Positions 9,931 to 21,730 are shown, counted from the stretch's first letter. The stretch is 64,000 nucleotides of DNA from Tubulanus polymorphus (GCF_964204645.1 NC_134028.1:17644153-17708152); one strand, 5' to 3'. Notes: generated from the sequence alone by a model not told the origin. Made by a program: numbers and translations.

Positions 9931-10289
9931 TCTAAATCATAATACGTTCTTATCTGTAAATTCACTCAATCTATCGACTCAGCAGGTGCTTCAAATGAGT
10001 TCTTAATAGGACAGATCCATTTTTAAGCATGGTGATAATACAGTATCATGATGTTTGAAAGCCAAAATAAATGCCTGGTCAAATGAATTAATATTTGTTG
10101 ATTGTACGTCCGCGTATGTTCGGTTTCAAAGCTGAATCATATTTGACGTTTACACAGTGGTAGCATATTAGGTTCGAATCTGTCAATGCATTTTATTCTA
10201 TGTATCGATATTTCAATTAACTACAATTCCCATCTTTCTGAATGGCTTTGCAGAAAACCCGCCATCGCTGCTTAGCAGCTATATTAACA

Positions 10290-10965
10290 ATACATTTTTT
10301 ACCGCACTCAACACATGATGTACATATTCCCTTTTGCCTTTCATTTTCTTATACATGAACTCATCCAGTGGATTCTTAGTTTTGTCGAAATCAACAAATT
10401 CTGCTGGTTGAGACACAGAGCTGTCAATGAACTCCCCTAATTCACTTAATATTGTATCACACTTAAACTTTCTTCCACATGTTTAGTACGTGCCAATGAA
10501 TTGAGAACTTGACTGAATTTATTTTTTGCTTAATCAGGTTTTGAGACCATTAAATTCGGATCGAAACAAACAATATCGCGTATCAATGTGTATCTCACTG
10601 GTGATTTCAGAATGATGTGACCGACAGTTGCTGATAGAAAGTCCTTTACTTCAGATCGAAATTCATAAATCTGACGTTCACTTATTTTGTTAATAGCCTT
10701 CAGTTCTTTAAGCTGTTTGTCAGGCAGCGAAACCAACATCTACCAGCTTTCTATCACAATGAATTTTCCGGTCTTTTACATCAAGTTTAATGATTTTAGC
10801 CAGGGTATCATTATCCCTCATTATATCCCTACAAACAAATCGTCTGTTTGGTAGATGGTAAGAAATGGTTTCATAACCATAACGATAGACAGAAAAGCCT
10901 TCAGTTTTACTTCTATGAGGGTATCGGTGACAGCATTCTTGATGACTTGATACGACGCACACTTT
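10290..10965 (-). pseudogene. Degenerate hAT-like transposase C-terminal fragment
   Basis: Minus-strand pieces in different frames: 10962-10720 (CRDIMRDNDTLAKIIKLDVK), 10739-10530 (KDFLSATVGHIILKSPVRYTLIRDIVCFDPN) and, after stops, FVDFDKTKNPLDEFMYKKM near 10400. The pattern of a segment with LIRDIVCFDPN, then a variable stretch, then FD...LDEF resembles C-terminal parts of transposase-derived proteins common in invertebrates. At least two frame breaks. The family call is tentative; the remnant coding nature is more certain. Confidence 0.4.
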
Positions 10966-11289
10966 GGCTTGTCTACTGATTTGAATTTAGTTTCAACATG
11001 TTACACATATAATGCAACCTTCGGCCATATCAGTTTCGCCCGTTCCGCACAAGGTGTATTATCGAGCCACCTGAAAATAAATGGCGACACCGACGTCAAG
11101 CTTATAAGTTAGAATATATATGTAGTATGGAATGTATCTGATTGAAAGGCGGGCACATGGATTTTGATCCACTTAATAGAATGGCAACAATAGAAATCAA
11201 GTTTTTAACTCACCTATGCCGGCAAAACTTTAACGGAGACTGTAGCGGTTGGTGTTCGCTGCGAAACGACTTACCGGGTAGGGCATTAC

Positions 11290-13770
11290 AACTACAACTA
11301 CATAGATCTATTTCGCCAGTGGAAATGCGCGCGCGTCGTCGAAACTATTAAGACCCATCTTTTCTTCTTCGACGGTGTACAATTTAAAATCTTTCGTTCG
11401 AATCGAGTTATATTTAATTCTGTGCGGATTGTTCTCCTTTACGATTGGCGGTAAACGTCGAATGTGAGGTCTTGCAGAAGGCAACGTTTAATTCCTTTCG
11501 CCGTTTGCTTGCTTTTGTTTTCTAACGTTTTCACGCAGTACATTTTTCGGTCGAAGCCCGACGAATCCGATGATTTGTTTCGGAATCGGATATTCTTCTT
11601 TGAACGCCCCGCGACGCCGATGATTACCATCGCATTTATAACCGCTTTCTTCGGGATAATTCGACATATCAATGTACTGCCGATTCGCGTACCTGTCCGT
11701 GGCGATTGGGCGGTTCAGCCCGCGAATCACGAACGCCAACGAGTCCGTGTCGCTGAACAACAACCGATATCACCCTCGTACATTTTGCCGATGTAATTGT
11801 CATGGAATTTGTACATGTGAAATTTAGTGCTCTCCACTGCCGACGGCGACCGGTTTGTTGAGAGTGACGACCTCCTTTTTCATCTCTATACCCGCTAGAT
11901 TCTTATCGTAAACGTGGATCCCGGCGAAGTTGTGTTTCGCCGTTAATCGTAAGTTACGCCTTTTCGAACTGACAAACGAAATGTCAGATTTGTCGGCGTC
12001 TCTTCCGATGAATTTCCTGTACAAAGTGTTCAAAATTAACTTGTACAAATCGCTTTCGAACTCCGGTTTCCGTCGTTGTTCGGTGCCGAAGTTGATGACA
12101 CCGGCTAACCAGGCGCTCTGTTCGAACGCGAGTATCTTGTGTATTTTCTTCACGAGCAAGCCTCGTTCTACGTAGAATTTTAGGTTCGCGCTGTGCGTAA
12201 CGTAATTATGTTTAGGGCCAAGGTGCGGTATTAGTTTTTCCCCGCCTCGTTTTATCGGTACCCATTGTCGTGAATAAAGCTTTCGCATTAACGGGCTCCA
12301 GTCCGCGGGAAATATCTCTTGTTTTTTCAGCGCAGATCGGAAATTGCGATTGCGCATCGTGGAGATGTCGCAGCAAAAAAAGTAAGCGATGTTACTTTTA
12401 ACGTCTATAGCACCGATATCGAATTGCCTAACTTCCTCCCGACTCAACCACCTGTAAGAACGAAAGGGAAGCATCCCGGACATCGCGTAACCGTACAAAT
12501 TGCAGCAATCAAAATACGCGATTTCTGCCCTTTCTTCGTTCGCGTCGTGTTCTTCCCCCATTTCCGGTATATTCGCGCTCGCGTATCGGTGGTTAATAGT
12601 TGCAACGCCGCCTCTTATTCCAGCTTTGATGAAATTTACCATGTTCACATCTTTTGGCAACTGGATTTCGATACCCGTGTACTTCAACATGGCGTTGCAC
12701 GCCGCGTGCGGGGTGGAATAGTAGTTGACTATCGATTCCGAATAGTGTATAAAATACGTTTCTATACCCTTGTACGACGTCGGCCAACAGTAAAACGTCG
12801 CAGGCGAGATACAACGTCGTAGTCTACTAGCGTTTTACAATTTATCGCGTTCCACACGCCGAACGTCTGAGCGTAGTCCTCTCGCGACATATGCCTCCGC
12901 TCGAGAACGTTGTAAAAATATTCCTTCGCCGGTAATTTCCGCTCTTTGAATTTTTCAATACCGTCGACGTAGTCGTACGGGTACGCGGTTTTTCGACACA
13001 ACATTTCGTACAAAGGGGGGAAGGCGACGGTCGTTTCTTCTCCGGTCGTCGATGAATTTCCTTTTTTCAATTCTACTAGATTAGCCAACCTATAACGTTT
13101 GATAACTATAAAAAAAACAAAATTCAAGAAGTTGATAACGATAAAACTTTCTTTCGTTTTCGCCAGCATTCTCGGGGTGGGGAATTCCCGCGACTTTGCG
13201 AAAGCCACTAGTTCCCTGATGATCAAATTGAAATCGAATCGCGATCCGTTATGCGCGAACGCAAAAATCTGTCCGTATTTTTGCGCGCGATTTCTGTTGC
13301 AGACGTCGCAAAGAACGCCGAGAAACATTCCGGTGAGATGATCGTGGTGCTTCGCCCGCTTTTCATCGGCGCGGAACTTACGTTGACAATATTCGCATTT
13401 CGTAACTTTCGAGTAATGCAACCAGTCCTTTCCCCTCATGTTCAACGACCGGTATATCTTGTCGTTGATTATAGCTAAGTGATCCCTTTGCAGCACGAAC
13501 CATTTCGCCAATTTTACGATGCAGTCTTCTCCGATGAATATCGCCAAAGGAGAATTATATTTCTCGTTCGAACATAAGCGAATTCCCGCCGCGCATATCG
13601 CGCGATAGCGTTTCACAGGTCCTTTCTCCCGTCGTCGGTCGGTATCGCCGCTGTTTCTATATCGAAAAATACCACGTGATCGGCGTAACACATACTTCTG
13701 AAATTCCTTCACGCAACTTTCTTCGTCTCCCGCGGGCATACGATACACGATGCCTATCTTTATGCCAACC
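11290..13770 (-). pseudogene. Maverick/Polinton protein-primed DNA polymerase B, broken
   Basis: Several overlapping minus-strand frames together cover most of a family B (DNA_pol_B_2) polymerase. 13748-12762: zinc-like C-YC-RKF...HHDHLTG...C-VCN, then exonuclease motif FAHNGSRFDFNLIIREL and LYEMLCRKTAYPYDYVDG. 12814-12593: YLACDVLLLADVV. 12690-11824: GGVATINHRYA, then YFDCCNLYG (polymerase motif A) and LILNTLYRKFIGRD (degenerate motif B). 11763-11488: FSDTDSLAF (motif C) and IIGFVGLRPKN. The C-terminal end (KLYTVEEEKMGL) lies near 11375. At least four frameshifts. These enzymes copy linear element genomes from a protein primer; this copy cannot do so. The N-terminal piece is displaced to 16636-16996. 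Confidence 0.85.
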
Positions 13771-13935
13771 TGTATATTATATACAGGTTGAAAAGAAGCG
13801 GATTTAAAATGTTTCCCTGCTGTACACCTATTGATGATTTATTTACATCTAACATCTGATACTCGTTCACCTTGGGACACCAGGTAATTCTACTGTACAT
13901 GCTTTGTTAAATAGTCATGGTATGTTTTCCAAGTT
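13765..13935 (-). pseudogene. LINE reverse transcriptase fragment
   Basis: The minus strand reads SSIGVQQGNILNPLLFNLYI across about 13865-13776, the conserved G-QG-LNP-LF block of LINE RTs. The 25-bp palindrome CAACCTGTATATTATATACA... at 13769-13793 falls inside it and is probably chance. It abuts the broken polymerase and is part of the insert that split it. Confidence 0.5.
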
Positions 13936-13939
13936 CATA

Positions 13940-14640
13940 ATTTTGTGGTCGTCAAGGAATCGCTCTAAGAGGACACTGTGACGACGGTCGTCCAGCTGTT
14001 ACACAAGATATTAGCAGTGATGTAAATATGGGCTATTCTAAATGGCTCACTTCACTTGTTGGGCAGCTGAATCCACACATGAAGATGCATTTAACTACAT
14101 GCAAGAAAAATGCACAGTACTGCTCAAAAACCGTACACAATGAGTAACCCACTTGTTGTTGTGAATTTATACAGCAAAGCATAATTGCTCAAGCAAAAGC
14201 ACAACTGTATGGTCCATTTTTGGGCTCATGATCGACGAAGTTTCTGACTCTTCAAATTGGGAACAACTCGGCGTTGTTCGCTATGTTCACGAAGGGTTTG
14301 CACAAGGCACAAGAACGTCTTTTGGAATTTGTTGCTTGTGAATAAACCAACGGAGATGCTGTTTCCAACGCACTCATTCAGTGTATCACGTCACAGAAAC
14401 TGGCCCCGAAATGCTGTCGACCGCAGACATACGATGGCGCTGGCAGCATCGCTGGTGCAGAAAAGGCTGCTGCTAATCAATTCCGCGTAAAAACGGAAAG
14501 TCCGGAAGCCATATACTATCACTGGGCGTCGCATGATTTAAAACTTGTGCTCTCTAAAGCCTGTGATGTTCCTGAATTACATAACATGGTATGTCTGTTG
14601 CAGTTTGTAGGTATTTTTTGACGCCTTATAAAACGTTATG
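13940..14640 (+). pseudogene. hAT-superfamily (DUF4371/ZMYM1-type) transposase remnant
   Basis: Plus-strand reading with frameshifts gives RQGIALRGHCDDGRP (near 13950), GLMIDEVSDSSNWEQL (near 14225), TAETCDR-like RPQTYDGAGSIAGA (near 14415) and ESPEAIYYHWASHDLKLVLSKACDVPEL (near 14500). These are the consecutive blocks of DUF4371 hAT-like transposases: a -GLRGH-D segment, the M-DEVSDSSN block, -YDGA, then H-ASHDLNLV. Many small indels; inactive. It sits inside the polymerase gap. Confidence 0.7.
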
Positions 14641-15400
14641 AAACCTAAACAATGTTAATCATTCAGCGTCATATTACAAACGACAACCGTAAATCGATGT
14701 GCAAAATGTCACAGGTCTATGTGTACACATGCAAACTATTTGGCAAAATATTATTGACAAAGATGTAGAATGTCTTCCTGTGATTATATAATGAGCTCTA
14801 TTTGAACGTCGAAATGTTATGTTGCATTGAAGAGGTATTGTAATTATAGTAATGGATGTATGATTATATCAGAAGCGGCAGGCATAAATCGAAATGATAA
14901 GTAAATCGGATTATTCGGTCGAAATGGCGGAAGTATACACGATTTGGAAGTCTGATATAAAAGTCAGACCCTGACATGGGGATGCTGGTGGAATGACGAA
15001 GCTGTCTACGATCTGTGTAGGGCCGGCGTGAATTTCATCGGCGGCTACGAGCGGTCAATATAAAAACGTGTAAACATAAAATTTCAATATTCAAATGTTT
15101 TAGAAAATATGTTCGATGTTAGGGGTATGCAGGTTTCACGAGATAAGCAATTTATAATAGCATAGCTGTCATATACGGCTCCGCGTCCACTGATGGCATG
15201 TGTATTCAATTCTTTATTGATCCTTATTACATCGAAATTCCGGGATAAAATTCCCAAATTCAATAAAGTTACACATTTTAAAATAAGAAAATACAAAATA
15301 CAAGACACACGGGTAATTCATACAGAATAACATAGATAAGTTATTTAAATGACAATGTCTACTTCAACCCATACTCAAGACTAGGATATCGAGTGACAAA
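14597..15400 (-). repeat. Dispersed non-coding repeat, copy A
   Basis: The reverse complement matches 22810-23340 (copy C) and partly 19065-19275 (copy B). Shared landmarks are GACGCCTTATAAAACG, CATCGATTTACGGTTGTCG, GGACGCGGAGCCGTATATGA and ATAAGGATCAATAAAGAATT. No gene. It is probably a non-autonomous element or an untranslated part of a larger one. Confidence 0.8.
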
Positions 15401-15833
15401 CCGGGCCGGCTGGCTACACGATATGCTCGAAGTCATGATGAAGCAGACATCAGAAGAGCTCTTTCTTCGACCATGGAGCCAATGAAGTTGCAGACCAGCT
15501 TAGAGGCAAAAGTGAATCGTCGCCGTTAAAAGTCAGTCGCAAGTTGAAAATTTTTTTTTAAATTAGACCAGTCGAAGACCTGTATCATCTACCCAATCGC
15601 CAAACCTCGTAATTCCCCAAATTTCTTAAAACTTCGATTTCAAATTTGCAATTCCACATTAGCTTATCCCAGAAATTCTACATTTTTTCGCAGGCGTCAA
15701 ATAATTTATTAAAATTAATTTTCTTGTTTAAATATTCACTCAAGTGCGCACGTGAACTTGAGAAATGCGTTGAAGAGGTGAATGAAGATCCAACTAGAAT
15801 GGAAAAAATTGATAAATCAAAAATAAAACCACC

Positions 15834-16658
15834 AGGGGCGGATCCAGACCGTATTAGCCGTATTGCCCAATACGTTCTAGAATTTTTAAGTGCCCTTCGA
15901 AATTTCACCGGCAATATTTTTGACGGCATTATTTCAGCAACCGCTAATTCCGTGTCCGTAATCCGGGCATAATTATAAAATTAATCGGTATATACTGCTG
16001 CCGAGAAAGTGAGGAGAGATAATCATATTTGTAAAGCCTTTAATCATGATAAATTAAAAAGGGCACTTTCCTTTTGCAAGGGGCACTCATGCTTTAGATG
16101 AGGGCACCTTGTCCTTGCCTTTTCAGGAAGGGCTAAAGGGGCACTCGTACTTTAGAAGAGGGCACTATACGCGGAAAATGTTGAAGAAAAGGGCCCTTTC
16201 TTGCCTAATTTTTGGTTTGGCACTTTTGGTTTGGAAAATGGCACACGACATAAGGATAAATGTGAAGACGAGGCAATTTTTGCCGATTGTTAACAATGAA
16301 GGGGCACTTAGCCGTATTCTGTATAATTGTTAAGGGGCACTTTTAAAGATTATAGGGGCACTAGGCGAAGTTGGCGACAACCATTCTTTCATGGGTTCAC
16401 CAGCTTCATTTTTTATCCGCATCTGTTGAAATCTTGTCTCGAATTCGTTTATTCTGGATTGCTCTGCTAGCCTCTAGAAGCCCTCTAAAAGCCTTTAAAT
16501 AGTACCATATTTTAAAAATTTTCTGGGGATGGGCCCCCAGACCCCCTCTAAGGACTTTTCGCCTTCGGCGCTCGCATTGACCTGGATACTGGGTGTGCCC
16601 TAAGATCAGAAAGGTTCCTTCCAATACTGTCTACCCATCCCCCTGGATCCGCCCCTGC
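15834..16658. mobile_element. hAT-type non-autonomous element or paired hAT ends
   Basis: CAGGGGCGGATCCAG at about 15834 and its reverse complement CTGGATCCGCCCCTG at about 16644-16658 are the classic hAT terminal sequence. Between them, 16050-16370 holds about ten copies of GGGGCACT or AGGGCACT, like subterminal transposase-binding sites. The right end abuts polymerase coding DNA. The flanking 8 bp do not match, so the two ends may belong to different insertions. Confidence 0.6.
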
Positions 16659-16996
16659 TTTTTACAAAATATCCCGTGTTCCGATAGTTTTCTCCTGCTG
16701 CTATACGTCGCGAGGCAATAATGGCAAACGTGTACCTTTCGTTTACCAATATCTCTCCTGTTCAAAAGTCTGCTCAAGTGCCTAATCAAATAGAAATGCT
16801 TCCGGTGGTAAAGTAAATTTACTCGTTCGACGCAATGGGGATTTTTCGTGTTGAACAACACGAAGAGTTTTTCATTCGTGTTTAGCCCGAAAACGTTGAT
16901 GGAAATAGCGTTTCTGGTTTCGAATTTCGGGATAGGGACGTGGGAAAACTGAGCATCGAAACGTCTAGACCTTCGTAGGGATTTCTGTAAGTCCAA
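16636..16996 (-). pseudogene. N-terminal part of Polinton DNA polymerase B, separated from the rest
   Basis: Minus strand reads SHVPIPKFETRNAISINVFG then CVERVNLLYHRKHFYLIRHLSRLL and a C-YC...H...C knuckle (CHYCLATYSSRRKLSEHGIFC). This is the recognised N-terminal segment of Polinton-type PolB. It breaks off at the hAT end at 16658; the next part of the gene resumes, with some sequence missing, at 13770. So about 2.9 kb of later insertions split the gene. Confidence 0.75.
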
Positions 16997-17254
16997 TCGA
17001 AGAGTCGTTGTTTCGTTTTATGACATTTGCTCTTTTTATTTTTTCGCTCGCACATTCGATTCGCGAGTATACAATAAAGAATGCATTTCCCGTCGTCGTT
17101 AGGAACGTTTTCTCGTGGTGCACTCTTTTTCCGCGCTACGCTCGCTGGTAAGGACGGGTGGATAGTACCACCGCTGGCGTAGGGTGTGAGAATACCCTCG
17201 TAACTTTCATTCGTAGAACTTTTTGAAACGTTTTTTTTGAACTTTTTGAAAAAT
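16997..17254. other. GC-richer stretch upstream of the polymerase start
   Basis: Composition matches the polymerase rather than the flanks, so it is probably older Polinton DNA. No recognisable protein. Confidence 0.35.
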
Positions 17255-18063
17255 TAATCACAATGTATTTCCGAATCAAAAGTAATATTAACAAGTTGAA
17301 AATAAATGAGTTCGTACCGTAATTTGTGATGAAGACGAAGTTTTGAAAATATATTCAATTTGAGAAATCTGGATGCTATTTAAGAACAAAATGTTAATAG
17401 TCGCTAAAGTTTTAGGAAAATTAATTGTGTTAAATGTTAATACTAGCTCTCTAAAGTTTCTGTTGTTGTATACGTCTGTTGGTAACTCGGAAAGAATAAC
17501 TGTTAGCTCAATGATGATAAAGCAAGGAGTGAGAAAATCAGTCCGCGTCATGACAGGAGGGTTGGAAAGAAAAGGTTAGTTCAGCAAATCAGTTTTGAAA
17601 ATAGTTTTAGATCAGCGAATCATTGGGGCTAAGTTCTATATGACCAAAACAGTCATGCCAGTTAGGTTGCTGCTCCGTGCCAAAAGTTGAGAGGGAGAGT
17701 CGGAATTTTAAGAATGCCGATTCTTTCTATATAAGGGGTGTGCAGTCTTGAGAGAGGAGAGTTCGATTCGAGAGTTCTATTCAAGACCTCGTTTGGAGTG
17801 TTTTGTTCGGGAAAACAGTTGCCCACAGGAGTGTAGTCTAGAAATCATTTCGAGAGCAAGGATCTGGATTGTGGTTTTTGGCTGGAAATTATAACAAACC
17901 GTTTTTAAAGTAAATAAACTTCATTTATATTATTATTATCAATCAGTATTCCGGCACCTATAGTTAATTATTTGGGTTTGTGCAGGGACACGTTCTCTCG
18001 CCAGGGACCGATCTTTACATTTTACAATTAACGATTAAGGAGAGGATTGTGACCGGTGTAACA
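17255..18063. mobile_element. Second copy of the solo-LTR family, 5'-truncated
   Basis: Direct match to 5115-5895: shared AATCACAATGTATT, GTCATGACAGGAGGGTTGGA, AAGAATGCCGATTCTTTCTA, GGACACGTTCTCTCGCCAGG and GAGAGGATTGTGACCGGTGT. It has a TATA-like CTATATAAGG near 17728 and AATAAAC near 17913, and ends TGTAACA at about 18063. About 490 bp of the other copy's 5' part has no counterpart here. Confidence 0.75.
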
Positions 18064-19064
18064 ATTGACTAAATAGTAGTGAGTGGATGCATGAGGAGAT
18101 ATCAGTTTTATTAGTAAAAACAAATTCACATTTCCAGGGTTCCTGTGAGGCTGTTCTTAACCGTTAAATGGACATTTTCCCCAGGCAAAAGCGGTCCTTT
18201 TTTCCCCTAATCTAAAAATTGTTTGAGGAATTGTGAAAATAAACTGATTATATTTCCGCTAAAGAAATTTTAGTTTATTTCAATATAACGATCTTTTTAT
18301 AATAATAAAATGCGTGGATCTACCTTCACTACAAAGCATATTGTAATCGACCGGACACCCTATAGCCACCCTTCTTTCCATAATGGTATAGTCCACACAT
18401 CAACTAATGAAACTGTTCTCTATGTGTGTCGCTTCAATGAATGAATGAAGTTCACGTGACAGGCACATACTACTGAGTGGTAGTTTTAATTACGGCAAAG
18501 ACCAAATGATGATATAATAATGCACTTAAATTGGCTCTGAAAATCCTCAAAACTTCCCCTTTTGGGCTTCACGCCTGATGTGTGTCGTCTTTGCACGATC
18601 ACGGAAACCCTGCGTGTCACATTATATCCTTTTTTCTACTTTCGCGCGCTGAACGGTTTATTTTTCGTCAGTCAATCTGAGTCGGCCTGTGTTAATACGA
18701 GGCGGGACGCAGCCGCTATCTGGCCGTGCGTATACAGCACTGCTGTCTCTAGCCTACTACATGTACTAACTCACTCGGGGTATTTCCCAAGAGTACAGCA
18801 TGTTCGCATACTGGTAATTTTTATCAAGAAAATCTCTCACTCGCAGTAATTTAAAGAAATAAAATCCAGGCTAGCGACGAATTGTGCAGCGACAGTAATC
18901 TACCGATCCTCTCCCACTGTCAGTGTAATAAACCACGAACTGCGAAGTAGTTTCGATTTACTACTTAGGGATTTATCAATGCGCGAGCACATGTGAGGAT
19001 AAAGATGGGGATAACACTTTATTGCCGGGTAAAACCGACATAAACAATTCACTGACAGGTATGC
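18064..19064. other. Non-coding stretch, nothing recognised
   Basis: No convincing frame or repeat partner seen. A 95-codon open frame at 18562-18849 has no recognisable motif. Confidence 0.4.
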
Positions 19065-19275
19065 CTTCATGGTAGGTCTTGAGTCTGGGTTGAAGTAGAC
19101 ATCGTCATTTAAATAACTTATGTTATTCTGTATGAATTACCCATGTGTCTTGTATTTTGTATTTTCTTATTTTAAAATCTGTAACTTTATTGAATTTGGG
19201 AATTTTATCCTGGAATTTTAATGTAATAAGGATCAATAAAGAATTGAATTGTCACCTTCTACACGTGTCATTAGT
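19065..19275 (+). repeat. Dispersed repeat, copy B, truncated by foldback cluster
   Basis: GTCTTGAGTCTGGGTTGAAG through TAAGGATCAATAAAGAATTG to CATTAGTGG matches the reverse of copy A (15115-15400) and the start of copy C. Where the others continue with ACGCGGAGCC, this copy switches to foldback sequence at 19276. Confidence 0.8.
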
Positions 19276-19765
19276 GGGGCCTCGAGATGTCGCGTTCCAA
19301 CTCGACAAGTCGTCATATTTATGTCGACATACCGCGATATATCGCGTCAAGTCGACATGAATATGTCGACATATCGTGACGTTTTCACGACAAATTTCGC
19401 TTTTTTGCCCATTTTCTACGTGACAAGCTTTATAATGAATATGACATGAATATGTCGCCATATCGTGACGTTTTCACGACAAATTTCGCTTTTTCGCATT
19501 TTCCACGGGACAAACCGTCATTTGAAGACACGTCTAAATGTAAGATGAGGACGCCACTAACATGACGACTAGGTTTCAAGTCGTCATGAATATGTCGACT
19601 TGTCGCGAGGAAAATGGTCGCAAAAACGAAATATGTCGTCAAAACGTCACGATATGTCGACATATTCATGTCGGCTTGACGCGATATATCGCGATATATG
19701 GACATAAATATGACGACTTGTCGAGTTGGAACGCGACATCTCGAGGCCCCTCATCGCTTCCGTAC
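19276..19765. mobile_element. Foldback element 1
   Basis: Starts GGGGCCTCGAGATGTCGCG and ends with the reverse complement plus ATCGCTTCCGTAC. Both arms contain TCGACAAGTCG, GTCGACAT, TCGCGATATATCGCG and ATATCGTGACGTTTTC, so the two strands read almost the same. The left tip (GTACGGAAGCGATAA) is missing, lost at the junction with repeat copy B. Confidence 0.85.
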
Positions 19766-19948
19766 ATTTGAAGACACGTCGAAATGTAAGATGAGGACGC
19801 CAGTTTTCTCGACCACTATCCTCGCGACAAGTCGACGTGAATATGTCGACATATCGTGACGTTTTCACGTCAAATTTCGCTTTTTTGCCCATTTTCCACG
19901 ATACAAGCCGTCATTTGAAGACACGTCTAAATGTAAGATGAGGACACC
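19766..19948. mobile_element. Partial foldback unit
   Basis: Carries the inner foldback words (CATTTGAAGACACGTC, GTCGACATATCGTGACG, TTTTCTCGACCACT) but neither outer tip. Wedged between two fuller units. Confidence 0.7.
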
Positions 19949-20633
19949 TACGGAAGCGATAAGGGGCCTCGAGATGTCGCGTTCCAACTCGACAAGTCGC
20001 CATATTTATGTCGATATATCGCGATATATCGCGTCAAGTCGACATGAATATGTTGTCATATCGTGACGTTTTCACGACAAATTTCGCTTTTTTGCCAATT
20101 TTCCACGGGAAAAGCCGTCATTTGAAGACACGTCTAAATGTAAGACGAGGACGCCAGTGATATGACGACTGAGTTTCAAGTCGTCATGAATATGTCAACT
20201 CGTCGCGAGGAAAGTGGTCGAGAAAACGAAATATGTCGTCAAAACGTCACGATATATCGACATATTCATGTCGACTTGACGCGATATATCGCGATATATC
20301 GCGATATATCGCATCACGTCGACATGAATATGTCGACATATCATGACGTTTTGACGACATATTTCGTTTTCACGACCATTTTCCTCGCGACAAGTCGACA
20401 TATTCATGACGACTTGAAACTCAGTCGTCATATCACTGGTGTCCTTATCATACATTTAGACATGTCTTCAAATGACGGCTTGTCCCGTGGAAATGGGCAA
20501 AATAGCGAAATTTGTCGTGAAAACGTCACGACATGTCGACATGTTCATGTCGACTTGACGCGATATATCGACATAAATATGGCGAATTGTCGAGTTGGAA
20601 CACGACATCTCGAGGCCCCTTATCGCTTCCGTA
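19949..20633. mobile_element. Foldback element 3 (longest)
   Basis: Tip TACGGAAGCGATAAGG at 19949 and matching inverted tip CTTATCGCTTCCGTA ending at 20633. About 685 bp, with an internal run of TCGCGATATA repeats (20281-20310) and inverted arms around it, suggesting that two units are joined head to head. Confidence 0.85.
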
Positions 20634-20814
20634 TAACCGCGTACCGTCGACATAATTATCACTCCTTTAGCTAAAATGTCGTGATACGTATGGCAATTTA
20701 TTGAGACAATATCGCAAAAAGTCGACATAAAAATCACAACATTTTAAATAAGGACTTCCTAGTTACATTGATATATTGAGATAGTTAACCTAATTTCAAT
20801 AAGGGGACGCGTAC

Positions 20815-21232
20815 GTACGGAAGCGATAAGGGGCCTCGAGTTGTCGCGTTCCAACTCGTCAAGTGGCCATATTTATGTCGACATATCGCGATATATCGCG
20901 TCAAGTCGACATGAATATGTCGTTATATCGTGACGTTTTCACGACAAATTTCGCTTTCTCGACCACTTTCCTCGCGACAAGTCGACATATTCATGACGAC
21001 TTGAAATTCAGTCGTCATATTACTGGTGTCCTCATCTTACATTTAGACATGTCTTCAAATGACGGTTTGTCCCGTGGAAAATGGACGAAAAAGCGAAATT
21101 TGTCGTGAAAACGTCACGATATGTCGACATATTCATGTCGACTTGACGCGATATATCGCGGTATGTAGACATAAATATGGCGACTTGTCGAGTTGGAACG
21201 CGACATCTCGAGGCCCCTTATCGCTTCCGTAC
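20815..21232. mobile_element. Foldback element 4
   Basis: GTACGGAAGCGATAAGG at 20815 and inverted partner ending CTTCCGTAC at 21232. About 418 bp, nearly all arm. The 181-bp spacer before it holds looser GTCGACATAA words. Confidence 0.85.
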
Positions 21233-21312
21233 ATACGTATTGATGTTTAATGTTAGATGAATATGAAAGAAGAAATAAAGTTCCTTTTAAGAACAGTCAC
21301 ACGGAGTCGCAC

Positions 21313-21730
21313 GTACGGAAGCGATAAGGAGCCTCGAGATGTCGCGTTCCAACTCGACAAGTCGTCATATTTATGTCGATATATCGAGATATATCGCGTC
21401 AAGTCGACATGAATATGTCGACATATCGTGACGTTTTCACGACAAATTTCGCTTTTTTGCCCATTTTCCACGGGACAAGCCGTCATTTGAAAACACGTCT
21501 AAATGTAAGATGAGGACAATAGTAATATGACGACTGAGTTTCATGTCGTCATGAATATGTCGACTTGTCGCGTGGAAAGTGGTCGAGAAAACGAAATATG
21601 TCGTCAAAACGTCACGATATATCGACATATTCATGTCGACTTGACGCGATATATCGCGGTATGTCGACATAAATATGACGACTTGTCGAGTTGGAACGCG
21701 ACATCTCGAGGCCCCTTATCGCTTCCGTAC
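21313..21730. mobile_element. Foldback element 5
   Basis: GTACGGAAGCGATAAGG at 21313, inverted partner ending 21730. Same length (418 bp) and layout as element 4, which supports a defined unit. Confidence 0.85.

Noticed and set aside
10165..10185. tRNA or SINE B box (GGTTCGAATC)
   Set aside because: No A box at proper distance and no cloverleaf.
11290..13770. Functional Polinton polymerase
   Set aside because: Repeated frameshifts, a degenerate motif B and a missing segment show it is broken.
13769..13793. 25-bp palindrome as a regulatory hairpin
   Set aside because: It lies within a recognisable reverse transcriptase block and has no second copy, so chance is more likely.
15646..15972. 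108-codon open frame as a gene
   Set aside because: It runs across a hAT terminal sequence (CAGGGGCGGATCC) and has no recognisable domain.
18562..18849. 95-codon open frame as a gene
   Set aside because: No motif, no splice context and no start context beyond chance length.
19276..21730. CRISPR-like array, or many real proteins on both strands with MSTYRDISRQVDMNMS-type repeats
   Set aside because: The units are inverted foldback arms, not direct repeats with unique spacers, and the open frames arise because both strands of a palindrome read alike.
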